DNA of 64,000 nt from Cristatella mucedo. Its lineage: Eukaryota; Bryozoa; Phylactolaemata; Cristatellidae. The translations under genes were made by a program, and so were the position numbers. A model generated the notes under the pieces. The model searched no databases. It saw only the letters and a program-made list of their open reading frames with translations, and was not told where the DNA came from. Where the stretch lies: NCBI GenBank assembly GCA_009760855.2, contig WPIO01000018.1, forward strand, positions 927,501 through 991,500. Direction: 5' to 3'. Shown here in pieces: positions 51,800 through 60,573 of this stretch (positions are counted from its first letter, which is position 1; the number at the start of each line of letters is the position of its first letter).

Positions 51800-52655
51800 C
51801 GCCCCCGAATCCTTATCAAAATGACGATACAACTGAACTGCTATGCATAACACGCTCTCGACGTGTGGCTGGTCTAGAAGACTTTGCTCTTTTAATAAGT
51901 GATGCTGTTGTGCTTGGAATTAGTCATCGTCCTTGACAGCTTCCCGAATTTGAAAATGTTATGAAGAAGACTGCCTCTACAGCTAGCCATAGAGTCCGAC
52001 TCTTATCTAATACTGCCGGTGTGGCTTTTAGACAATTTAGTTATCTTCATGGTTCTGTCCAGGCTAGATTAATGCATTTAGTTTTTGGCTTGGCTACCAA
52101 AAAAAGCCATTATAGTACTGTAGCTGGTGATGAATGTAACTGAATGTATTCTAGTTAGACAATTACTGAGGTTCGACCGTGTGTTTTCTATACTAAGGAG
52201 ATTGGATGGCATCCTGTTGATCAACGAATGCAGATTAAAGTTTCTTTGCTGACCTACAAGGCCTGCCATGGCTGGGCTACTCAAAATCTAGCCTATATGC
52301 TGCACCAGTTTCAGCCTTCTCGGTCCTCTATGGAAATAAATTAGCTTTTCCATTGTCATACTTAAAATCGTTGGAGACAGAAGCTTTTGCTCCGCTGGTC
52401 CTGGGCAGTGGAACTCACTTCCGTAACTCTTGAGCAACGACATCGACACCCGACATCGCTGCCGACTATGGTGCATCATTTCCAGCAGCCCTGAGCTGCT
52501 ACTTCCATGCCACTCACTATGCCACTAACACCCCTTGATTATGCTTCGCACTTTCCTTTTACTGCAAGAGACGAAGTCTGTTAGCTACCGAATGCATACC
52601 GAAAGCCGCTAAGGCTTTGAGTTAGCTATAGAAAACTCTCCTGCATAACACCGGC
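51800..52655 (+). mobile_element. LINE-2f, second copy in tandem
   Basis: It resumes with the same family region (ggtctagaagactttgctct, ttaataagtgatgctgttgt) and continues to gaagtctgttagctaccgaa and ctctcctgcataacacc. More diverged than the copy before it. Confidence 0.87.
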
Positions 52656-53229
52656 TTACTCTATGTATCCCAGAGATTCCATACATTATCCAAGCGACAA
52701 GCAAATAAAATGGCTATAATTTTTTATTTCAAGCGTAAGTCCTTAATCTTAAGGTCGACTTTGCCACTGCCATTACTTACTCTGCATTCATGAATTAGTT
52801 TTCTTTTTCTTCACGTGCGAATGAATGCAGAGGTTTCCAATTTTATCCAAATGACAGAAAAATAGAATCACAATAGTGCTTCATTGCAGGAAAATTTCCT
52901 TAAAAAAGCAATGATAAAACGTTGTTTATATAGCATCCTAAAAGAAAATTCGCTGTCTATGTGCAGTAATAGTCACTGCTAAAGAAATAATAACCAAAGA
53001 ATATTGACTTGGAAGCTATCTTACTTAGACAATCATGCAACAGCAAACAAACTTAGCACTTAGGCCAGCATGCTACAGCAAAAAACATGACACACTCAAT
53101 GCTACCTTGTTGTATATTATCTGGTAGCAACGTGCACTGAACCGTGCGTTGTCACTATTTGTCAAAGTCACCACTTGCTTACTAGAGCAAACCAAGTAAA
53201 ACTAAGAAATTTCAAAGGCTATTGCTCAA
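52656..53229. other. Unassigned, AT-rich
   Basis: A possible eroded LINE-1f tail lies at about 52925-52975 (tatagcatcctaaaagaaaa). No exon was seen. Confidence 0.4.
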
Positions 53230-54122
53230 AATCGGCTCTGATTGCATATATGCTGTTGAATCTGCACGGAATCTATATATCATGTTCCAATGTGACATTT
53301 AATTAGACGACCACATCAGGTCCACAGTCAAGTCTGCCTATTTTCAGCTATATCATATTGCTGAAAATTCGGGCTTGTTTATACTGGGATATCGCCTCTA
53401 AATGAGTCCATGCAGCAGTTGTGACATCCCGTCTTTTGATTTCTGTAACAGACTGCTTGTTGGTCTACCGGTCTGTGCACTCAGCCGCTTACAGCTGGTG
53501 CATAACTCTGCAGCTAGGCTTGTCGGTCGTGAGCGGCGAAACTGCCACATCGCACCACTTCTCGAAAACCTGCACTGGCTCCCAGTCAAGCAAAGCACAG
53601 ACTTTAACGTTTTGTCACTCACTTTCAGGTCACTTCATTCTTTGGGTCCAGCCTACCTATCAGACCTACTCCCCCCACCAGGCTAAGCATCGTACGACCC
53701 TCTTTTCGGAATCTAACTTTTTACCCATACCTCGTACAAATCTCAAATCTTTTGAAGACCGTGCCTTTAGTTTGTATGTTCCCAAAGCCTGGAACTCACT
53801 CCCGACTTCCGTCACGACATCTCACTTTTCCACATTCAAAAAGAAACTAAAAACGCATCTATATATGACAGCTTTCAGTGGGTCCCTGTGATTCGTTCTT
53901 TATGTGCTTAAGCATGCTGACACTGCACATGCTGCCACCAAACATAGTTGCATGCTGAATCTGTGCATGTCACCCCTAACCATGTTATTCTTGTTGTTTA
54001 TTGAGCATGTTACCACTTACTTTTCGATCGTGCTTTCTTTGCAGCAAATACAAAGTGCCTAGAAAGAGATTGAGTTCTATGAGTGGGCTATATCAAATGC
54101 ATTATTTATTATTATTATTATT
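53230..54122 (+). mobile_element. LINE-1f, well-preserved 5'-truncated copy
   Basis: The plus strand reads SFDFCNRLLVGLPVCALSRL, QLVHNSAARLVGRERRNCHI, NLHWLPVKQSTDFNVLSLTF, FEDRAFSLYVPKAWNSLPTS and FKKKLKTHLYMTAFSGSL, with stop and 3' UTR. The 3' end has agtgcctagaaagagattga, gttctatgagtgggctatat and (ATT)n. This copy shows the whole order from coding end to tail in the sense direction. Confidence 0.93.
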
Positions 54123-54737
54123 GTCACTTTATTGTATTCCTGCCTTCCAGAATCTTGAAGCTACCGTACGATTCAGTCTGAAATGTCAAGCTGTCACAGT
54201 CGCGATGGCTACCGAATGGCGGAGGTGAGAAAAGTCTGTTAAAACCATGGTTCTCTGTCGATTTATTCATTTAGGATGACCGTCTAATGAGCCCAAGCCG
54301 CAACCCAAAGGCGAGTTTTGACTCGAAAAGGTCGTCGGCTTTTCAATAACTTTATGATGATTGCAAGACTCTGATTGTATTTTAAGAAGAAATAGCTAGG
54401 CATAGGCACTTAGCATAGGCCCTCGAGTAGCCAATGCACACGCGTGCTACAATTCGGAAATTGTTTGCAGTAATGCCAATATCCTGATAGTACAGGCCAG
54501 TGGCGAAAATGGTGAAGCCGTCGCCACCGTACATGATGCGATGCTATATACTCCCTATATACCCCCCTCTCCTTAGTCGCATACCCATCGGTGGGCTGCA
54601 ACGGTTAAAGCTGAAGTTGAAATGTAGCACTGCCACACTAGTGACGGAGTGCAAACCGACGGCTGCTTCAACAACCGTGTATCCGGCTGCAGGGTCTGCA
54701 CTGCACAGCTCCCAGCTCGACGGCAAGCTGACCGTTC
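54123..54737. other. Unassigned
   Basis: Nothing was recognised before the minisatellite. Confidence 0.4.
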
Positions 54738-54739
54738 TT

Positions 54740-54945
54740 CTCCGTCTCTCCTCGACTTCTCTCCTCGACTTCTCTCCTCGACTTCTCTCCTCGACTTCTC
54801 TCCTCGACTTCTCTCCTCGACTTCTCTCCTCGACTTCTCTCCTCGACTTCTCTCCTCGACTTCTCTCCTCGACTTCTCTCCTCGACTTCTCTCCTCGACT
54901 TCTCTCCTCGACTTCTCTCCTCGACTTCTCTCCTCGACTTCTCTC
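54740..54945. repeat. 13-bp minisatellite
   Basis: About 15 near-identical units of ctcctcgacttct. Confidence 0.96.
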
Positions 54946-55036
54946 CTCCGCCTCTCCTCCGCCTCTCCTCCGCCTCTCCTCCGCCTCTCCTCCGCCTCTC
55001 CTCCGCCTCTCCTCCGCCTCTCCTCCGCCTCTCCTC
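54946..55036. repeat. 11-bp minisatellite
   Basis: About eight units of ctcctccgcct, directly continuing the 13-bp array; the unit differs from it by loss of two bases and a few changes. Confidence 0.95.
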
Positions 55037-55286
55037 TGTCTCCCCCCCCCAGTACCAATTACCCTTGCCAGTCCGAGCTCAGCCCGGCCTCTCAGTCAAG
55101 GTTGGGTAACGCAACGTCCAAGGTCAGCCCGACCATCAAGGGCAGGAAATGCTGCGTCAAGGAGGGGCCAGGCAGTCCTGAGCGTGGGTTGAGAGCGGCC
55201 GACGCTACGCTGGCGAGCTCGGCACGCGGCGCAAATATCCAGTGACGGGCGCGGGGCAGCGGCGGCAGCATCACGTCGCGCGCTGC

Positions 55287-55335
55287 CACGTTCTCTGACG
55301 CACGATGGCAGAGCCACCGTGCGTCAGAGGACGTG
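55287..55335. repeat. Inverted repeat, 17-bp arms
   Basis: The arms cacgttctctgacgcac and gtgcgtcagaggacgtg pair with one mismatch across a 15-nt loop. Confidence 0.9.
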
Positions 55336-55344
55336 AAGACATCA

Positions 55345-55408
55345 ATAGGCTGCTTTCTGCGTCTGCGTCGCTCGGTAGTCAGCTTTCTGCTTCTGCGTCG
55401 CTCGGTTG
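55345..55408. repeat. Direct duplication of about 30 bp
   Basis: gctttctgcgtctgcgtcgc, tcggtagtca is followed at once by gctttctgcttctgcgtcgc, tcggttgg. Confidence 0.85.
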
Positions 55409-55461
55409 GCACACAGCCTTCAACGTAGTGAGGTAAGTGGCTGCTTCGTGGCTACCGGTAT

Positions 55462-55575
55462 TACTCACCATTCAATTGCATTTCCCTTTGCAGCAATTGT
55501 AAAGCGCCTAGAAAGAGATTGAGTTCTCTGAGGGCGCTTTATCGAGTGCATGATTATTATTTTTCTTATTATTGC
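55462..55575 (+). mobile_element. LINE-1f 3' tail fragment
   Basis: actcaccattcaattgcatt, tccctttgcagcaattgtaa, agcgcctagaaagagattga, gttctctgagggcgctttat, then an ATT-rich tail. Close to the inferred consensus. Confidence 0.9.
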
Positions 55576-56320
55576 CGGCTCCTGCGATGCGTCAGTCGCG
55601 CAGTCGCGGAGCCCTGTTCCTCGCCCGAACTGTTTGCGCGAGGAGCAATACGCATGCGGTTTCTCGAAAGATTAGCAGCTCTCACAGTGCTGCAACTGCT
55701 TCCATTGTTAGCAGCCTTTGTGCACCAGCATTGCATTTTTTCCAAGCTGGTTATTGACGCTTAACAGGAGTCGTCTGCTAGCCCAGTATACCCGTGTGCG
55801 TATTTGGTCGAGTTGGCTGTGCCGCCGGTGTTTTCCCTGGTAGCCGAGCCATCGCCGAGGTAACGAGTTGCTTAGCGAGAAACGCTTTTATACTCACTTT
55901 TTAAAAAGCCGCTAATTTACCCAAACGTCTTCGTAGCTCCATATAATTTTATCCGATTCGTATGTATTTTTCGTGGCCGCGTGTCTATTTCAACCTGCCT
56001 GCTGCAGTAATGCCAGAGCTGTATCGCCACCTCGCTAGCAGTTCTTGTTAAAAGCGAAAGTATGAATCAGGTCGTCCGTCTTCTATAGTTAGTCTGCAAT
56101 GAGCAAACATTGGCTGCGTGCAGGCGCCTAAATTAAAATGGTCAGCGATAGGTCAGGAAATGATTGTGCACTCCTACGCTAATCTCAGAGGCCTGATATA
56201 GGCTTTGCTGATTACACACATAATTTTGGATTTAGTCGCAGGTGGTCCTAGCTGTCTCTCATTGATAACCCTCAGCAACGCATTTTGATGCCAGCGTGAG
56301 TAGAGATAGCTGAATGAACT
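55576..56320. other. Unassigned
   Basis: No exon or repeat family was recognised. Confidence 0.4.
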
Positions 56321-56582
56321 GACGAGTTGAAGAGAGATGGAGCAAGAGATAGAGAGATAAAGATAGAGAGAGAGAGAAAGAGATGGAGTAGAGATGGAGG
56401 AGAGATGGCTAGGGAGAAAGGAAGAGATGGAGAGATAGAGAGATGGCTAGGGAGAAAGGGAGAAAGGGAGAAAGGGAGAGATGGAGATAGGGAGAAAGGG
56501 AGAGAGACAGTGTGAGAGACAGTGTATGTGAGAAGAGAGAGTGTATGTGAGAGAGAGAGAGTGAGGAAGAGAGGAAGACGGG
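56321..56582. repeat. Purine (GA)-rich low-complexity tract
   Basis: Irregular gagaga/gagatgga/gggagaaa units over about 260 bp. The Arg/Glu-rich ORF through it is an artefact. Confidence 0.9.
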
Positions 56583-57147
56583 GGTTTAAAAAAAATCTGG
56601 AGTTGTGGAAGCTCCTAGCTCAAGGAACATTTTTCAGGATTTTGTTTAATGCCGACGGCCATTGCAGCTTTATAATTTCGAAAAAGTGAATGCTCATTTA
56701 GCGTTACCAAGCCTTATCTTGAGAACCACGTGATCGTGACATTACTGGAAATCCGGCCTGTAGATTAGTACCGCTCACCTTGGAGGCTGACGAAGTTATC
56801 CATGCCAGGAGTGTGTCATTATAATCAGCGTAGACCAGCAACTAAAACACTCACGTCATATCTATCCTAGCGTTTCTGTTGTAGTAACTTAATTGCACTG
56901 CTTGTTTGCCACCTGTTAGCACAATGTGGTACACAAGTAGGGAAGAAGTGAGATGCCTATAGTAGAATCCTGAAGCATTAAATAGGTAAACTTGTTCCTG
57001 TTAGCAGCGATTCTAGCCTATAGACTTGCAAATTAGAAATCCTTCGTGAAAGTGCTCCTATTATCAAAGAGTGCCTTGGTGAGGAACACATTGTCAGTGA
57101 AGTCTACTGTATTTACTTAAATGCATACTTAGTATATATCACTTAAA
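56583..57147. other. Unassigned
   Basis: Nothing was recognised. Confidence 0.4.
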
Positions 57148-57595
57148 GAGCCTGAATAATAATAATGTTAACAATAATAAAATACTTGATAAAACCCCCT
57201 CAGAGAACTTAATCTCTTTCTAGGCGCTTTACATTTGCTCCAATGAGAAGCATAATTGAAGCAACAAGAATAACATGGTTCGGGGTGGCATGCACAGGGT
57301 CAGCGTGCAAGTGTGTTCAGTGGCAGCATGCACAGTGTCAACAGGCATAAGCTTTCTTTTTAAATGTGGTCAAGTCAGGGGACTTTGTGACGCAAGTCGG
57401 GAGTGAGTTCCAGGCTTAGGGAGCATATGAAATAAACGTACTAATAAATGTCTTCAAATGATTCGAGGTTTGTACGAGGTATTGGTTAACTTGTAGATTC
57501 CAAAAAGCTGGTGGTACGATGCTTAGCCTAGTGGGGCAGTAGATTTGATAGGTAGGCTGGAGCCAAAGAACGACAAAACCTTGAGTTTAGGAATC
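57148..57595 (-). mobile_element. LINE-1f, 5'-truncated copy
   Basis: Inverted 3' tail (cttgataaaaccccctcaga, gaacttaatctctttctagg), 3' UTR blocks ggcatgcacagggtcagcgt and coding end (gtcaagtcaggggactttgt, gacgcaagtcgggagtgagt). Confidence 0.88.
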
Positions 57596-58018
57596 TCTAG
57601 TTTAGACATAGCATAACACTGAATTTTAGTAATAGTAATAGCATAAATAGTGAAAATTAATAAGAATTTTTTTTTGCACCCTTAGAGAACCTGATCACTT
57701 CCCATTCATTTTACAAATGCCGGATGGATGGAAAATTGCCTACTTTTTTTTTGCTATAGAGGGCTCAGTGCCAGCTTTAATAAGCAAGTAAAGGACAATT
57801 CGGGAGAACTGAGCAAACGCTGAGGACCAAGCGGATGTGTAGTTTCTTTTTAAAAATATAATACAGTGACTGATGTCGTAACGTCTGCAGGCGTTAGTTG
57901 CAGGCAAGCTGTGTTCGTTCATAGGGAACGGAAAGTATGAGTTAAATTTGAGGTCAGAGACTGATTTTTTGTTGGCTGCAAGCTAGCGTGTAATGGTGAC
58001 TCCCAAAGAGTAGGCATC
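57596..58018. other. Unassigned, with a diverged LINE-1f-like tail
   Basis: ttgcacccttagagaacctg at about 57675-57694 and a later gtcgtaacgtctgcaggcgt look like an old inverted copy. Confidence 0.45.
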
Positions 58019-58212
58019 TTGGTGAGCCGTGATGGCACACTAGGTAAGGCGGTTGCTTTTCACGACCTCGGCCCCGAGGTCGTGGGCTCGAATCCTGCAG
58101 TGGGCGATCCTTTATCGCCACTGAAAGTGGTGGTGATAGCCGGAAAGGCTCTTCTATCGCTTTACAAAAAGAGGCTGTTTAATCAGCTAGGATTTGTTTA
58201 TATATCTTGAGG
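58019..58212 (+). mobile_element. SINE-B, sense copy
   Basis: tgatggcacactaggtaagg (box A), gaggtcgtgggctcgaatcc (box B), tgcagtgggcgatcctttat, cgccactgaaagtggtggtg, aaggctcttctatcgcttta, caaaaagaggctgtttaatc, agctaggatttgtttatata. Confidence 0.9.
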
Positions 58213-58515
58213 GGACAAGTTGTAAGTGGTCTCTGGAATTAGCATCGTCTTTAATACCCCATAGATTAGAGAGCTGGCTCACCATCCAACTTGATTCCCT
58301 TGCAGCGGCTGCAGCGACTGAATTGGTTTAGATACTCAACAGGTTCTTGCAAACGGTCGCTCGTTTTCCTTCCTTTTTTCTCACTTGAAGAAATTGTCAC
58401 TATAAGCAGCTTGTAGCAAGCATTGAAAAAACTAATTTCCAGAATTTCAGTCGGGAAACAAGAGACATCCAGTTCACTGAAACTGCTCTCCTCCATATAG
58501 CCATTAAGATCCTAT

Positions 58516-58683
58516 GCAGCAACGGATCGTGGCCTCGGTCACTGAGGTCGTGGGTTCGAATCCTGCTGTGGGTGATCCCTTATAGCCGCTGTAAGGGGTT
58601 GTGATTACCGTACAGGCTCTGCTGTCACTATGCAAACGAGGCTGTTAAATCAGCCAGTGTTTATTATATTTATTTGTATTTTA
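58516..58683 (+). mobile_element. SINE-B, second sense copy
   Basis: gaggtcgtgggttcgaatcc (box B), tgctgtgggtgatcccttat, tacaggctctgctgtcacta, gcaaacgaggctgttaaatc, agccagtgtttattatattt. Confidence 0.85.
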
Positions 58684-60062
58684 AATGTCTGCCCTGGCAC
58701 TGCTAGATTTATCAGCAGCCTTTGACACTTGTGATCACGATATCATATTTGAACGTCCGAGATCAACTTTGGGTCTGGATGACAAGGCACTGGCCTAGTT
58801 AAAATCGTACTTATCTGACCGTGTTCAATCGTGTCTTGTAGGGGTCAGGTCTCATCAGCCAGAGCAGTCACTTGTGAAGTCCCACAAGGGCCCGTCCTCG
58901 GTCTCTGCTACTCTCCTTTTATACCGAATCTCTAGAAACAATTATTGGAGCCCATGGAATAGGCTTTTACTTTTACAGTGACGATACTCGGGTGTATTGT
59001 TCAATCAAACCGTCGGAATCGGGTGTATCAACTGATTAACTTGATGCTTTTCTTGCAGAAAGTCTATCCTGAATGTGGGCTGATTTCCCTATACTAAACG
59101 ACAAAACAGAACTGCTTCTCATAGGAAACCACAAGCGTGTGGCTATATATGAAGTCTTAGCTATTATAATAGGTGATGCTGTTTCAAAGCTGTCTCTGTA
59201 TGATCGGAATTTAAGTTTCGTCTTTGAAAGCTGCATTTTTTAAGCTTCGTTGAGAAGACTTCCTCCTCAGCTGGGCATCACGTCCGATTCCTATATACAA
59301 TTAGGCACTGTCTACAACGGTGACATGCACAAACTCAAACTAGCTACCTGGTTCTGTCTCGGCTAGATTATTGTAACTCCCCTTTGGCTTAGCTACCGAA
59401 AAAAAGAACACTAAGCCTCTGCAGCTGGTGATGAATATGGCTGCAATGCTAGTTTACAAATCCCAAAGCCTTGAGAAATTGTCTCGTTTGCTGAGCTTTG
59501 AGAAATTGTCTCAGAAATGGTCTATATTTGCTGAAAGGCGTTGGATGGGTGCCGGTTGATCAACGGAAAGAGAGTAAAGTTTTAATGCTGACCCACAAGG
59601 CCTGCCACGGCTTGGCTCCTGCATACCTAGCTGAACTGCTGCACCAGCTTCACCCTCTTTCTCGTGAGATCAGGCTCTCCAAGGTCATTTACAGTAGCTT
59701 CTTTTTTTCCTCAGTTAAAGACCGCTGGCTACAAAACCTTCTGCTTTGCAGGACCTACTAGACTGCTTATCTCACTCCCACAGTTTTTAATGTTCATCTC
59801 CAGTTCTTATGAAATGACATCTACTCTCCTGCTGCCGACTACGGCACATCAGCTGCCCGAGCTGCTACTTCCATGCTACTTTCCACCTCGACTGCTCTCT
59901 CCTGACTCAGCTATGCCTCCAACTTTCTCTTCGTTGCGGGAGATGAAGTCTGCACACTACTGAATGCTGCTTAGGCTGTGTGTGTGCAACGCAAACCCTC
60001 CTCCTCAACACCCACACAGTCGTTGCGGCTTTGTGGACCACCAGCCCGGGAGATCTAATGCA
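58684..60062 (+). mobile_element. LINE-2f, longest copy (reaches RT core), diverged
   Basis: The plus strand begins ALALLDLSAAFDTCDHDIIF (RT motif A region with the catalytic Asp retained), then HQPEQSLVKSHKGPSSVSAT (eroded motif B), DDKTELLLIGNHKRVA-like sequence at 59095-59140, then VGWVPVDQRKESKVLMLTHK, ACHGLAPAYLAELLHQLHPL and the 3' blocks. Frames are broken by many stops. It starts exactly where the SINE-B tail ends. Confidence 0.9.
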
Positions 60063-60337
60063 TTAAAACGCTGCTGCTGGTCCAGGTGCTCCTGCTCCGG
60101 CTGCTGCATCTCTCCCCAACTCCTGCACCTGCTCCTGCTGCTCCCACCTCTGGTGGTGCTGCTGCTCTGGCTGCGGTTCCTCCACGCCCTCCTGGCTCCT
60201 CTCTCAGCCCTGTCTGTCAGCTGCTTGCCTCTAGTACTGGCCCTCCCACAGATCCTTTTCATCCGAGGAGGACCCCCAACTCTCCAGTGCTTTTGCTCCA
60301 GAAGCTGCCCATAATGCAGCTGCGTCTTCAACATATG
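60063..60337. other. CTG/CTC-rich stretch upstream of the FRS2-like exon
   Basis: Many gctgct and cctgctcc units; the ORFs here are low-complexity. Confidence 0.5.
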
Positions 60338-60415
60338 TTAATAATAATAATAATGCACTTGATAAAGCACCCTCAGAGAACTCAATCTCTTCCTAGGTGC
60401 TTTACTTTTAGGGGT
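60338..60415 (-). mobile_element. LINE-1f 3' tail upstream of the FRS2-like exon
   Basis: (AAT)n, gcacttgataaagcaccctc, agagaactcaatctcttcct, aggtgctttact. It lies about 150 bp before the splice acceptor at 60568. Confidence 0.88.
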
Positions 60416-60573
60416 TTGAACGCCCACTGTGTGCTTTTACCAAATCCTATGACAATTTCGATATTGTCTTTACATTTGCTGCTCCCGGTTTCTGACGAGC
60501 CTGCGATTCGAGAGTTTCACTCTTGCTCCGAACGGTCTCGCGTGACCCACTGTCTCTGCTCTTTTCAGGAGTC

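Noticed and set aside
54500-55245. Long overlapping ORFs on both strands (up to 230 codons) with repeated LLDFSPRLLSSTS or REVEERSRGEK units
   Set aside because: They are translations of the 13-bp and 11-bp minisatellites. The open frames exist because a unit of 13 bp cycles through all frames without creating stops. There is no start context or domain.
56327-56515. Lys/Arg/Glu-rich ORF
   Set aside because: Translation of a GA-rich low-complexity tract.
58019-58110. Possible functional tRNA gene (box A and box B present)
   Set aside because: The tRNA-like head is fused to a repeated body found in many copies, and no clean cloverleaf with a paired acceptor stem could be drawn. It is a SINE.
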